Below are positions 16,406-25,473 of a DNA stretch of 64,000 nt, in pieces. The position numbers and the translations under genes are program-made. How positions within the stretch are numbered: the stretch's first letter is position 1; every line of letters begins with the position of its first letter. The stretch is from Shinella sp032095155 (GTDB lineage Bacteria > Pseudomonadota > Alphaproteobacteria > Rhizobiales > Rhizobiaceae). The notes beneath the pieces were generated by a model that saw only the letters and a program-made list of their open reading frames with translations, made no database searches and had not been told where the DNA came from. Location: NCBI RefSeq assembly GCF_049199905.1, contig NZ_JBLZPK010000074.1, positions 1 through 64,000 of the forward strand. The letters run 5' to 3'.

Positions 16406-17331
16406 AACGCCGAGAGACCATGCTTCTTCCCAAGGAACCGTCCATGACTGCACTTGCGCGCGGCAGCGCCGTGTCGTCCGCAACAGGCGGACGGCTTTCC
16501 CCCAACTGGCTGAAAGCACTTGCGGCAGCCCCGCTGAGCGCAAAGCTGGGCCTCTTCATCGTCATTTTCTATGTCGGGCTCGCCCTTCTGGCGCCCTGGA
16601 TCAGCCCCTATGGCGAGGCAGAAATCGTCGGGCCGCAATTTTCGGCATGGAGCAGCGAATTTCTGCTCGGCACCGACAATCTCGGCCGCGACATGCTGAG
16701 CCGGCTGATTTTTGGCGCACGAAACACCGTCGGGATCGCCTTTGCAGCGACGCTGCTGGCTTTCGCAGTCGGCGGAACGCTGGGCATTTTTTCAGTGGTG
16801 GCGGGTGGGTGGCCGGATCATTTGCTGTCACGCACCGTCGATGTGTTGATGGCGATACCACAGCTGATCTTTTCCATGTTTCTTCTGACGATCTTCGGCA
16901 TGTCCATTCCGGTGTTGATCGTCGTCATCGCGCTGGTCGATTCCACCCGTGTCTTTCGTCTGGCGCGCGCGCTCGCCATGAACGTAACGGTGATGGATTA
17001 TATCGACGTGGCGCGGCTGCGCGGCGAAAGCCGGCTCTGGATCATGCGCCGCGAGATCTTGCCGAATATCCTGTCGCCGCTCGTCGCCGAGTTCGGCCTG
17101 CGCTTCTGCTTCGTCTTCCTGATGATCAGCGCCTTGAGTTTCCTCGGCCTCGGCATCCAGCCGCCCACGGCGGACTGGGGCTCGATGGTGCGCGACAATG
17201 CGACCCTCATCACCTATGGCGACGTCACGCCGCTGCTGCCGGCCGCCGCGATCGCCGTGCTAACGATCGGCATCAACTACGTCGTCGACTGGTTCTTAGA
17301 TAAATCCAGCGGCCTACGCGATGGACAGTGA
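16402..17331 (+). CDS. ABC transporter permease, DppC/OppC type
   Basis: 309 residues from the ATG that overlaps the previous stop; an alternative ATG at 16444 has a better ribosome site (AAGGAA six bases before), giving 295 residues. DppC marks are LAPWISPYGEAE, FLLGTDNLGRDMLSRLIFGARNT and the coupling loop ARLRGESRLWIMRREILPNILSPL. The C-terminal LSFLGLGIQPPTADWGSM is almost diagnostic. It forms the heterodimeric channel with the 15452 product. Its end overlaps the ribosome site of the ATPase gene, so translation of the two is coupled. Confidence 0.92.
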   Translation: MKRRETMLLPKEPSMTALARGSAVSSATGGRLSPNWLKALAAAPLSAKLGLFIVIFYVGLALLAPWISPYGEAEIVGPQFSAWSSEFLLGTDNLGRDMLSRLIFGARNTVGIAFAATLLAFAVGGTLGIFSVVAGGWPDHLLSRTVDVLMAIPQLIFSMFLLTIFGMSIPVLIVVIALVDSTRVFRLARALAMNVTVMDYIDVARLRGESRLWIMRREILPNILSPLVAEFGLRFCFVFLMISALSFLGLGIQPPTADWGSMVRDNATLITYGDVTPLLPAAAIAVLTIGINYVVDWFLDKSSGLRDGQ

Positions 17332-17338
17332 GGCTCAT

Positions 17339-18949
17339 ATGGCGAAGCCCGGTATTCTTCTCGATGTGCGCGATCTCAGGATCGAAGGCGAAAGCGGCGG
17401 CCGGTGGCAGGAGATCGTCAAAGGGGTTTCCTTCCGGCTCGATCGTGGTGAGGTGCTCGGCCTGATCGGCGAATCCGGCGCGGGGAAATCCACCATAGGC
17501 CTGGCCGCGCTCGGCTATGCGCGCCCAGGCTGCCGCTTTTCCGGCGGGCAGGTCCTGTTCGAAGGGCGCGATCTCCTTCGCATGTCCGAAAAGGAGCTGA
17601 GGCGGCTGCGGGGCATGCGGATCGCCTATGTCGCACAGTCGGCTGCGGCCTATTTCAATCCGGCGCATCGCTTGATCGACCAGTTCATCGAAGTGCTGGC
17701 GGTGCATGGTTTCTCCGATCGTGCCGCCGCGGCGACCAAGGCGCGCGAACTCTATCGGCGCCTCGGCCTGCCCGATGCGGAGCAATTTGGGCAACGCTAT
17801 CCGCACCAGGTTTCGGGCGGACAGTTGCAACGGGCGATGATTGCGATGGCGATGGCCGGCGATCCGGATCTCATCGTCTTTGACGAACCGACGACAGCAC
17901 TTGACGTCACCACCCAGGTCGGCGTGCTCATGGCTGTGCGCAGTGCCGTGCGAGGGTCGAAGACGGCTGCGCTCTATATCACGCATGATCTTGCGGTGGT
18001 GGCGCAGGTCGCGGACCGGATCATGGTGCTTCGGCACGGCGAGACCGTTGAGGAAGCCGGGACACGGGCGCTCCTCGACACACCCGGCCAGGACTATACG
18101 CGCCGTCTTCTGGCTGCCGATCCGGCCATTCGCCCTCAGCGCACCGCAGATGCGCATCTGCTCGAAATCGCCGGTCTGTCGGCCTCCTATGGCGCACGGC
18201 GCGTGCTTGACAGCATTTCCATCCGTGTGCCGAAGGGCCGCACGATGGCGATCGTCGGAGAATCCGGATCCGGAAAGTCGACGCTGGCGCGGGTCATCAC
18301 CGGCCTGCTTGTGCCCGATACCGGCACCCTGCGCTTTGATGGCGCGACGCTTTCGGGCGGGATCAACCAGCGCGACCGCGAAACGCTGCGCCGCATTCAG
18401 CTGATCCACCAGATTCCGGACACGGCGCTCAACCCGCGTCAGAAGATTTCCGAGATATTGGGGCGTCCGCTGGGGTTCTACGGCGGTCTGAAAAGTGAAG
18501 CCGTTGCGGGGCAGGTGGCACGGCTGCTGGAGCAGGTCGAGCTCTCGCCGACGCTTGCCGAGCGGTTTCCCGGCGAGCTTTCCGGCGGACAGAAACAACG
18601 CATCTGCATCGCCCGCGCGATTGCGGCCGATCCCGACCTGATTATTTGCGACGAGGTGACATCGGGACTCGATCCGCTGGTGGCGGAGGGAATACTGGAT
18701 TTGCTTTCCACCCTGCAAAAGCAGAGTGGAAAGACCTATCTGTTCATTACGCATGACCTGAAGATCGTCGCCGCGATCGCCGACACGGTGGTCGTCATGA
18801 AAGATGGCGAGGTGGTCGAGCAGAACGAACGGGACGCGGTGCTGCAAAATCCGAGTAGCGACTACACGGAATGCCTCATCGCGTCCGTTCCCCAGATGCA
18901 TGGTGGCTGGCTGGACGCGCTGATTGCGCGCCAGGGCGGCACCCCGTGA
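17339..18949 (+). CDS. ABC transporter, fused double ATP-binding protein (DppD-DppF type)
   Basis: 536 residues holding two complete nucleotide-binding domains. The first has Walker A GESGAGKS near residue 44, signature VSGGQLQRAMIAMAM and Walker B LIVFDEPTTALDV; the second has GESGSGKS near 310, LSGGQKQRICIARAI and LIICDEVTSGLDPL (Glu kept after Asp). ATG 17339 is preferred over ATG 17321 because GAGG at 17330-17333 precedes it. It energises the two permeases above. Fusion of the D and F ATPases is common in rhizobial oligopeptide-type systems. Confidence 0.92.
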   Translation: MAKPGILLDVRDLRIEGESGGRWQEIVKGVSFRLDRGEVLGLIGESGAGKSTIGLAALGYARPGCRFSGGQVLFEGRDLLRMSEKELRRLRGMRIAYVAQSAAAYFNPAHRLIDQFIEVLAVHGFSDRAAAATKARELYRRLGLPDAEQFGQRYPHQVSGGQLQRAMIAMAMAGDPDLIVFDEPTTALDVTTQVGVLMAVRSAVRGSKTAALYITHDLAVVAQVADRIMVLRHGETVEEAGTRALLDTPGQDYTRRLLAADPAIRPQRTADAHLLEIAGLSASYGARRVLDSISIRVPKGRTMAIVGESGSGKSTLARVITGLLVPDTGTLRFDGATLSGGINQRDRETLRRIQLIHQIPDTALNPRQKISEILGRPLGFYGGLKSEAVAGQVARLLEQVELSPTLAERFPGELSGGQKQRICIARAIAADPDLIICDEVTSGLDPLVAEGILDLLSTLQKQSGKTYLFITHDLKIVAAIADTVVVMKDGEVVEQNERDAVLQNPSSDYTECLIASVPQMHGGWLDALIARQGGTP

Positions 18950-18971
18950 AACTTTGAAGACGGAGATTTCA

Positions 18972-20417
18972 ATGACGATCGAAAACCAGGCCTATTGCGA
19001 CACCAAGCTTTTGATCAACGGTGAATGGCGAAATGCAACGGACGGCGCGACGTTGCCGGTATTCGATCCGGCGACCGGCGAAGCGATCGGCAAGGTATCG
19101 AAGGCGACCCGGGCCGATCTCGAGGCCGCCGTTTCTGCCGCTTCTGCCGGTTTCGAGGCATGGCGCGCCGTATCTGCCTATGAGCGATCGAAGATCATGC
19201 GTAAGGCCGCCGATATTCTGAGGGAGCGCAAGGAGCGGATCGCCGTTCTGATGACCCGTGAACAGGGCAAGCCGCTGAACGAAGCGCTTGGCGAAATCGG
19301 CGCGGCCAGCGATCTCATCGAATGGTTTGCGGAGGAGGGCCGGCGCGCCTATGGCCAGGTGATCCCGGGCCGCAGTTCCAACGTTTCCCAGAGCACGATC
19401 AAGCTTCCCGTCGGCCCGGCCGCTGCCTTCACGCCGTGGAATTTCCCGATCAACCAGATCGTTCGCAAACTGTCGGCGGCGCTTGCCGCCGGTTGCTCGA
19501 TTATCGTCAAGGCGCCGGAAGAGACACCAGCCGCGCCCGCGGAACTGCTCCGGGCCTTCGTCGATGCCGGTGTGCCGGCTGGTGTCGTTGGTCTGGTCTT
19601 CGGCGTGCCGGCGGAGATATCCGAATATCTCATCTCGCATCCGGTTATCCGCAAGATCTCCTTCACGGGGTCAACGCCGGTTGGCAAGCAACTCGCCTCG
19701 CTTGCAGGCCTCCACATGAAGCGGGCGACGATGGAGCTCGGCGGTCATGCCCCGGCAATCGTCCTCGACGATGCGGATGTCGCCAAGGCAGTGCAGGTTC
19801 TTTCCTTCTCGAAGTTTCGCAATGCGGGCCAGGTCTGTGTTTCGCCCACGCGCTTTCTGGTCCAGGAAAAGGTGTTCGACCAGTTCCTCGATGGCTTTGT
19901 CGAAGCCGCCCGCGCCATTAAGATCGGTAACGGACTGGAAAAGGACGTCACGATGGGGCCGCTCGCCAACGAACGGCGGATCCCGGCCCTCGAGTCGCTC
20001 ATCAGCGATGCCGTGGAACGGGGTGGAAGGCTGGTTACCGGCGGGCGCCGGATTGGCAACAAGGGCAACTTCTTCGAGGCGACGGTGCTTACCAACGTGC
20101 CGATCGACGCCTGCGTGATGAACGAAGAACCGTTCGGTCCGCTCGCGATCATCAATCCGGTGAAGCACCTCGACGCGGCGATCGAAGAGGCCAACCGACT
20201 GCCATTCGGCCTAGCTTCCTATGCTTTTACCACGTCGATCGAAAATGCACAGGCGCTCGCGACGCGCGTCGAGGCGGGCATGACGACGATCAATCACAAC
20301 GGCCTTGCGCTGCCTGAAGTGCCTTTCGGAGGCATAAAGGATTCCGGCTACGGCAACGAAGGTGGTTCAGAGGCGATCGACGCTTATCTCGTGACGAAGT
20401 TCATCTCAGTGACCTGA
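18972..20417 (+). CDS. NAD(P)-dependent aldehyde dehydrogenase (succinate-semialdehyde dehydrogenase-like)
   Basis: 481 residues. Catalytic Glu-255 (MELGGHAPAIV) and Cys-289 (NAGQVCVSPTRF) are in place, with the cofactor strand FTPWNFPINQI near 153-163 and FTGSTPVGK near 231. The NAGQVCVSPTRF form is typical of the GabD/alpha-ketoglutarate-semialdehyde group rather than betaine aldehyde dehydrogenase. It starts 22 bases after the ATPase gene in the same operon, so it likely oxidises an aldehyde made by the LLM/hydrolase steps to a carboxylic acid for central metabolism. The exact semialdehyde is unknown. Confidence 0.9.
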   Translation: MTIENQAYCDTKLLINGEWRNATDGATLPVFDPATGEAIGKVSKATRADLEAAVSAASAGFEAWRAVSAYERSKIMRKAADILRERKERIAVLMTREQGKPLNEALGEIGAASDLIEWFAEEGRRAYGQVIPGRSSNVSQSTIKLPVGPAAAFTPWNFPINQIVRKLSAALAAGCSIIVKAPEETPAAPAELLRAFVDAGVPAGVVGLVFGVPAEISEYLISHPVIRKISFTGSTPVGKQLASLAGLHMKRATMELGGHAPAIVLDDADVAKAVQVLSFSKFRNAGQVCVSPTRFLVQEKVFDQFLDGFVEAARAIKIGNGLEKDVTMGPLANERRIPALESLISDAVERGGRLVTGGRRIGNKGNFFEATVLTNVPIDACVMNEEPFGPLAIINPVKHLDAAIEEANRLPFGLASYAFTTSIENAQALATRVEAGMTTINHNGLALPEVPFGGIKDSGYGNEGGSEAIDAYLVTKFISVT

Positions 20418-20439
20418 GTAGTGTGGACGGAGATGCTTG

Positions 20440-20997
20440 ATGAGCGGGGATCTCGAAATCCATCATTTGATCCGCGCCGCACGGACTGCTCGACGCATGT
20501 CGCTGAGAACGCTCGCTGCGATCACAGGATTAACGCCAAGTTTTCTCAGCCAGTTTGAGCGCGGAAAGTGCGGCGCAAACGAAATGACGATCGCTCGCAT
20601 CTGTGGCGGTCTGGGTCTGTGCTACTCGAATGTAAGCACCGGGCGGAGGCTTCAGCACAGTGTCATACGGAACGACATAATTCACGGTGTTCATGTGGCT
20701 GGAGATAATTACAGCGTTTCTCTCGATAGGTTTCCCCGCGGCAGTCTGCAAGTGGACACAATCGCTTTGCGCCCTGGAGTGAGGACACTGCTCGGTGGGG
20801 ATCACGCCTCGCACGCCATAAGATACCTAATTGTTACGAATGGTCGAATTGAACTTTGCTCTGATCGCCAGTGTCTGCCCCTTGGTGAGGGTGATACGTT
20901 CGAATGTTTCACCGTTCATCAGATTCAAATTTCAAGCGGTGATCAACGGGAGGCTCGGCTGATTTGCATCTCCTCGCCTAGCGCATACCCCGGCTAA
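20440..20997 (+). CDS. XRE-family regulator with a cupin-like C-terminal domain
   Basis: 185 residues from ATG 20440, which has GGAG 7 bases upstream; a TTG codon just before is also in frame. Residues 8-60 are a helix-turn-helix (LRTLAAITGLTPSFLSQFERGKCGANEMTIARICGGLGL). The rest looks like the small cupin often joined to such domains (sugar or amine sensors), though the beta-barrel motifs are weak by eye. It is the last gene of the catabolic operon. Its A+T content is visibly higher than that of its neighbours, so it may have a different origin. The target promoter is not evident. Confidence 0.8.
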   Translation: MSGDLEIHHLIRAARTARRMSLRTLAAITGLTPSFLSQFERGKCGANEMTIARICGGLGLCYSNVSTGRRLQHSVIRNDIIHGVHVAGDNYSVSLDRFPRGSLQVDTIALRPGVRTLLGGDHASHAIRYLIVTNGRIELCSDRQCLPLGEGDTFECFTVHQIQISSGDQREARLICISSPSAYPG

Positions 20998-21146
20998 TTC
21001 TGGCGAGAGGCACCAGCCGCACCGACGATCCCAACTGCAACTTGCGACCTGACTGCTTAAAAGGTGCTTGTGCCCGAAATTGGAAATGATTGCTGCGGTT
21101 TGTCATAAGGAAACGTGGCTCGGCGGTTCGTATCCTTTCAAGGCGA

Positions 21147-21174
21147 ATGGGAGACCGCGAAAGCGGCCTCCCAT
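21147..21174. terminator. hairpin between convergent genes
   Basis: ATGGGAGACCGC, GAAA tetraloop, GCGGCCTCCCAT: a 12-bp stem with one A-C mismatch. It lies between the plus-strand regulator ending at 20997 and the minus-strand SDR ending at 21203, so it may act in both directions. The T content after it is low. Confidence 0.55.
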
Positions 21175-21202
21175 CGGACGAAGCTTAACCAGACGAGCGC
21201 CG

Positions 21203-22039
21203 TCATGAATCAGTGGCGAAGTCAGTTGATAATGAGATGGTGCGCCATTCGGAGAGGATGGCGGCGTCATGCGCGTGCTTCTTTTCGATCGCGGCCACAG
21301 TGTCGCTGCCGAGCGGCAGGCGAACCGGCGGATTGGGAGCGTCAGCGAAGGCGATCAGGACCTCGACCAGCTTCTGAGGATCGCCGGGTTGATTATGGCT
21401 GAGCCCCGTCGCTATCGCGCGCACCTTGCCGGCGGTCGCTTCGTAGTCGCCGATGATGTTGCCGCTGACTGAGAGTGATGTGGAATCCAGGAAATCGGTG
21501 CGGAAATAACCCGGTTCGATCACGGTGACATGGATGCCGAGCGGCGCCAGTTCGTCATGCAGGGCTTCGCTCAGCCCCTCAACGGCGAATTTGGTCGAGG
21601 AGTAGACCCCGAAGCCTGCCGCGCCGTGATAGCCGCCGATCGACGAGATATTCAGGATGCGGCCTGAGCGGGCCCGGCGCATGAAGGGCAGGACGGCGCG
21701 GGTTACGTTGAGGAGGCCAAAGACATTGGTGCGGTAGACAGCCTCTATTTCGGATACCGTCGCCTCCTCGACAGCGCCTATCAATCCAAAACCCGCATTA
21801 TTGAGCAGGATATCGATGCGGCCGAAGCGATCGATCGCGGCCTTCACTGCTGCGGTGGCCTGGCTGTCGTCGGTCACGTCGAGGGCGACCGGAAGAAGGT
21901 TGGGGTGCTCACCGAACCGCTCGGTGATCGCCTTTGGATTACGGGCGGTGGCGACGACGGCGTCGCCCTGTGCAAGAGCGTGTGTGGTAACGAGGGCGCC
22001 AAAGCCGCGCGAGGCGCCTGTGATGAACCAGATTTTCAT
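21203..22039 (-). CDS. short-chain dehydrogenase/reductase (classical SDR)
   Basis: 278 residues from ATG 22039, which gives the normal opening MKIWFITGASRGFG; longer in-frame starts would add a nonsense extension. The cofactor motif TGASRGFG, the NNAG motif (LLNNAGFGLIG), catalytic Ser (ISSIGG) and Y-x3-K (YSSTKFAVEGLSEAL) are all present. The sequence type, with RTDFLDSTS and a C-terminal ADAPNPPVRLPLG, is that of a common, poorly characterised oxidoreductase group. No neighbour points to a pathway. It stands alone on its strand with a 456-base gap upstream. Confidence 0.88.
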   Translation of the reverse strand: MKIWFITGASRGFGALVTTHALAQGDAVVATARNPKAITERFGEHPNLLPVALDVTDDSQATAAVKAAIDRFGRIDILLNNAGFGLIGAVEEATVSEIEAVYRTNVFGLLNVTRAVLPFMRRARSGRILNISSIGGYHGAAGFGVYSSTKFAVEGLSEALHDELAPLGIHVTVIEPGYFRTDFLDSTSLSVSGNIIGDYEATAGKVRAIATGLSHNQPGDPQKLVEVLIAFADAPNPPVRLPLGSDTVAAIEKKHAHDAAILSEWRTISLSTDFATDS

Positions 22040-22495
22040 GAGGGTGTTCGCTACACCACCGCCAGGCTCGTGTTGCCGCTCATCACCCTCGGCAGCGTGC
22101 GCGTCCAATCCATATCCTCGACCGAGACAGGATTTAACTCGCTGGGATTTAAACGCGTCCCCGATGGCTCACTGATCTGCCACGCTCCTATGGCAGGATG
22201 GATCGGTTTGATCCCGTGGGTGCTTGGGATCGTCGTTCTTATCGTCACAATCGCATAACCGTCCCCACCACCGGACGCTTACCGTTTGCAAGCGTGTGTG
22301 GCTGTGTAAGCCACGATATCCGACCGTCGCCCAACGGAATTCCTCCATCGACGGCGCGAAGGCCGTGATTGCCATAGCGCAGATTGGCCCGATGCGAGGC
22401 ACCTTCTGGACCGGCCAAACTACATCGCATTACCTCGCTTCTGCGGCGATGCAACGATCGATCGGATGATCCAACCCACCAGTGCAAATCAATAC
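22040..22495. other. gap without recognisable gene
   Basis: A 456-base stretch between the SDR start and the sulfurtransferase end. Short open frames exist on both strands, including one ending in a hydrophobic tail at 22258, but none has a ribosome site or a family match I can recognise. It should contain the promoter of the minus-strand SDR near 22040-22150. Confidence 0.4.
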
Positions 22496-23356
22496 TCAGT
22501 GACTTGGTTGTCTTGTTAGCTTCGGCATGTCTTCACGTTGGCCCCATTCATGCCAAGAGCCGTCGTAGAGGCGCCAATCCGGGTTGCCGAGCTGCTCGAC
22601 CATGAAACCAAGAATGCAGGCGGTGACGCCCGAGCCGCAGGTCGTGATGACATTGCCGGAAATATCCGCCTTTGCCTCCTCGAAGACGGTGCGTGCCTTG
22701 TCGGGTGATACGAATTCGAAATTCTTGTCGGCGTCGAAGAACTTTGCCCATGGCGTATTGATCGCGCCGGGCATGTAGCCCGAGGCGACGCCGGGGTAGC
22801 CGGAGCCTTCCAGACCGTCGAAGCGCGCTGCGGTTCTTGCGTCCACGATTGTCGCATCGTCCTTGTCGATTGCGGCGCGAACTTCGTCCAGAGTGACCAC
22901 CTTGCCCGGAACCAGCTTTGCGGCAAACGCGCGAGGGGCGACAGGGGCGCTTGCGCCGGTTTCGATCGGTCGGCCCTCCGCCTTCCATTTCCGCCAGCCG
23001 CCGTTCAGAATGCGGGAGCGGTCGTGGCCGAATGTCCGGAACATCCACCAGAGACGGCACGAAACGTAACCCGCGTCATAGATGATGAGATCCGTCTCGT
23101 TGTCGATCCCAAGGCGGCCGACATGGGCTGCGAAAAGATCGGCGGCGGGCAGCATGTTCACGTAACGTGAATCCGGGTCCGAGACATCACCGAGGTCGAT
23201 GAAGCGTGCACCGGGGATGTGGCCTTTGACGAAGTCGTCCCTCGCATGCTTGCCGGCTTCCGGCAGATACCAGGAGCAATCCAGAACGACGATATTGTCT
23301 GGCTTGCGGGCGAGCATATCGGAAAGCTCTTCGGTGTTGATGAGCCAATTTGTCAT
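22496..23356 (-). CDS. sseA: 3-mercaptopyruvate sulfurtransferase
   Basis: 286 residues with two rhodanese domains: an inactive N-terminal one and a catalytic C-terminal one. The active loop is CGSGVTACIL with Cys-240, the form that marks mercaptopyruvate sulfurtransferase rather than thiosulfate sulfurtransferase. SWYLP...ARDDF-KGHIPGA near residues 28-50 is typical of SseA. It moves sulfur from 3-mercaptopyruvate to acceptors such as cyanide or thiols in the cytoplasm. Start 23356 (MTNWLINTEEL) is chosen over longer frames. It follows an SDR gene by 40 bases on the same strand, so co-transcription is likely. Confidence 0.92.
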   Translation of the reverse strand: MTNWLINTEELSDMLARKPDNIVVLDCSWYLPEAGKHARDDFVKGHIPGARFIDLGDVSDPDSRYVNMLPAADLFAAHVGRLGIDNETDLIIYDAGYVSCRLWWMFRTFGHDRSRILNGGWRKWKAEGRPIETGASAPVAPRAFAAKLVPGKVVTLDEVRAAIDKDDATIVDARTAARFDGLEGSGYPGVASGYMPGAINTPWAKFFDADKNFEFVSPDKARTVFEEAKADISGNVITTCGSGVTACILGFMVEQLGNPDWRLYDGSWHEWGQREDMPKLTRQPSH

Positions 23357-23396
23357 GGCGGTCTTTCTTCTTCGGTCCTGCGTGCGAGCGGTTAGA

Positions 23397-24212
23397 TCAG
23401 GGATATACGGAGGAACGGCCCAGCTTTTCCACCCACGAATCTCCAGAGAGTACGCCACCATCAACAACGACGCTTCGACCGGTGACATAGCGCGAGGCAG
23501 GTGCAACGAGGCTGAGCGATGTCGTGATCAGGTCTTCCGGCACGGCCAGATGGCCGGCAGGGATATAATCAGCGAACCAGCGGCTGCGGTATTCGTCATC
23601 CCAGAGCGGGCGCGTGAATTCGGTCTGGACGAAGCCCGGTTCGATGGAATTGACCTGGATGTTGTCGCCGGCCCATTCATGCGCCATCGAGCGCGTCAGC
23701 GATGTTACGGCCGCCTTCGTCGCGGCATAGACGGAGATCGTGTCGAAGGAGATGTTCGCCGAAAGCGAGCTGAAGTGCAGGATCTTGCCGCCACCCTGTG
23801 CCTTCATCAGGGGCTGCACGGCCTTGGAGAGGAAGTAGACGCTTCGGAAATTCACCGATGTGATGATGTCGAAATCGTCCTGCGTAACCTCCAAGATGGG
23901 CTTGCGGCGATTGGTGCCCTGCAGGTTGACGAGAATGTCGATCCGGCCCGTCACCTGCTTTGCCCTGCCGACCAGTTCTTCGCATACTGCCGACGAATCG
24001 AGATCGGCCTGAAGCCCCTCGAAAGGCAAATTCTCGGCGGCGAAACGCGCTTTCAGGGCCGCCAGGCGGTCTGCCGAAAGATCATGAACGATGACGCGCG
24101 CACCCGCCTTTGCAAAGGCCTCCGAAATTGCCGAACCGATGGCGCCGGCGCCGCCCGCGATGAGCGCGGTCTTGCCTTCGAGCGAAAAAAGAGAGGACAG
24201 GTAGGCGGACAT
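23397..24212 (-). CDS. short-chain dehydrogenase/reductase (gluconate 5-dehydrogenase-like)
   Basis: 271 residues from ATG 24212; AAGGAA lies about 4 bases before this ATG, whereas the ATG at 24215 would be too close. The motif GGAGAIG starts the Rossmann fold, LVNLQGTNRRKPI replaces the usual NNAG, HFSSLSA holds the catalytic Ser and YAATKAAV the Tyr and Lys. The C-terminal RYVTGRSVVVDGG is typical of SDRs acting on sugars and polyols. It diverges from the apiose-type operon starting at 24502, so it may belong to the same sugar programme, but this is inferred from position only. Confidence 0.87.
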   Translation of the reverse strand: MSAYLSSLFSLEGKTALIAGGAGAIGSAISEAFAKAGARVIVHDLSADRLAALKARFAAENLPFEGLQADLDSSAVCEELVGRAKQVTGRIDILVNLQGTNRRKPILEVTQDDFDIITSVNFRSVYFLSKAVQPLMKAQGGGKILHFSSLSANISFDTISVYAATKAAVTSLTRSMAHEWAGDNIQVNSIEPGFVQTEFTRPLWDDEYRSRWFADYIPAGHLAVPEDLITTSLSLVAPASRYVTGRSVVVDGGVLSGDSWVEKLGRSSVYP

Positions 24213-24354
24213 CATATTCCTTTCGAGGCCTGAGCGCAGATTGACCATTTTTGCGGTCCGTAGCGCTCATTCTGGCATCTGCCCCTGCCGGGGCATCAGG
24301 GTAAGCGGTTGATATAAATGGCAAACGCCAAGTGCGGCCAAAATACATTTTCTT

Positions 24355-24370
24355 TATAAATTTAGTAGAT
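24355..24370 (+). promoter_or_regulatory. 16-bp motif shared with the second ribose-type ABC operon
   Basis: TATAAATTTAGTAGAT, about 130 bases upstream of the binding-protein start. The minus strand at 37277-37262, upstream of the other ribose-type operon, reads TATAAAATTAGTAGAT: 15 of 16 positions are identical, in the same orientation to the genes. A shared regulator or promoter element is likely. Confidence 0.55.
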
Positions 24371-24404
24371 ATTTTTTGCTAACGCCGATCGAATAATCAT
24401 ATTT

Positions 24405-24429
24405 AAATTCCCGTTTGGGATCGGAATTT
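24405..24429. promoter_or_regulatory. inverted repeat in the promoter of the apiose-type operon
   Basis: AAATTCC, 11 bases, GGAATTT: perfect 7-bp arms about 75 bases before the ATG at 24502. Position and symmetry suggest an operator; no regulator gene lies next to it. Confidence 0.4.
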
Positions 24430-24501
24430 GGTGGTTTCGCCTTTGGATTGCGATGCGCCTCTCGCTAGCTTCTGAGCATCAAAACAAGGAAGCCTAACAA
24501 C

Positions 24502-25473
24502 ATGTTTCGCAAGACAATTCTGACCGTCGCCTCCGGCCTCGCCCTGTTCGCCGCAAGCGTTTCCGCGCTTCATGCGGAACCCAAGGGCAAGGATGCTCCG
24601 GTGACGGTATTCGTTTCGCCACTCACCTTCGCCTTCACGCATTTCGTATTTCTGACGGACCAGCTGGAAGATGAGGCGAAGACGATCGGCGGCGTGACCA
24701 TCGTCAAGGCGGATGCCCAGCTGTCTGCGCCCAAGCAGATCGCAGACCTTGAAGCCGCGATCGTTCAGGGTGTTGATGGCATCATTCTTGCGCCCGTGGA
24801 AGCGGATGCGCTGGCCCCGGTCGTGAAGCAGGCCATCGAGGCCGGCATCGCCGTCGTTACCGTCGATCGTCCGGTCAATGGCGTGCCGGAAGTTCTGGCC
24901 AATGTCGCGGCCGACAATTTCAAGGGTGCGGAGTCCCAGGGCGAAGCGGTTGTGAAGGACTTTCCCGAAGGCGCCAAGGTGGTGAACCTGCAGGGCATCC
25001 CGGGCGACAAGACCGCCAATGACCGCAGCGGTGGCGTTCACAAGGTGCTCGATGCCGCCGGCGGCAAGTACACGTTCGTGTCCGAACAGGCCGCCAATTT
25101 CTCGCGGGACAAGGGTCTGGCTGTCACCGAAAACATCCTGACCGGCCTTTCCGAAGTGCCTGACGTCATCGTCGCCGGCAATGACGACATGGCGCTGGGT
25201 GCTGCGCAGGCTGTCGAAGCCCGCGGCCTGAAGGGCAAGATCAAAATCTACGGCTACGATGGCTCCGAAGACGCCCTCAAGGCTGTCAAGGACGGTAGCC
25301 TTGCCGGCACCGTCGATCAGTTCCCCGGCCAGCAGGGTCGCGTCGCGGTTCGCACGATCGTGGACTTCATTCGTGAAGGCAAGAAGCCGGAAACCGCCAA
25401 TGTTCTGGTCGCCCCCGTTGCCATCACGCCGGAAAATCTGGAACAGGCAGAGCGCGTAGGGCTCATCAACTGA
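24502..25473 (+). CDS. ABC transporter sugar-binding protein, ribose type (candidate D-apiose binder)
   Basis: 323 residues. Signal peptide LTVASGLALFAASVSALHA is cleaved before EPKGKD. The fold is the Peripla_BP_4 (RbsB-like) type: QIADLEAAIVQGVDGIILAPVEADALAPVVKQAIEAGIAVVTVDRPV, and later ENILTGLSEVPDVIVAGNDDMALGAAQA. Binding proteins of this family were the route by which D-apiose pathways were discovered. The downstream lactonase-like and dehydrogenase genes make apiose or a related branched sugar the best guess. The gene starts the operon and its stop overlaps the ATPase start by one base (TGATG). Confidence 0.88.
   Translation: MFRKTILTVASGLALFAASVSALHAEPKGKDAPVTVFVSPLTFAFTHFVFLTDQLEDEAKTIGGVTIVKADAQLSAPKQIADLEAAIVQGVDGIILAPVEADALAPVVKQAIEAGIAVVTVDRPVNGVPEVLANVAADNFKGAESQGEAVVKDFPEGAKVVNLQGIPGDKTANDRSGGVHKVLDAAGGKYTFVSEQAANFSRDKGLAVTENILTGLSEVPDVIVAGNDDMALGAAQAVEARGLKGKIKIYGYDGSEDALKAVKDGSLAGTVDQFPGQQGRVAVRTIVDFIREGKKPETANVLVAPVAITPENLEQAERVGLIN

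Noticed and set aside
3495..21142. 17-mer GTTCGTATCC(C/T)TTCAAG at 3495-3511 and 21126-21142
   Set aside because: One mismatch in 17 between two places is expected several times by chance in a 64-kb window; contexts are otherwise unrelated and not tRNA ends.
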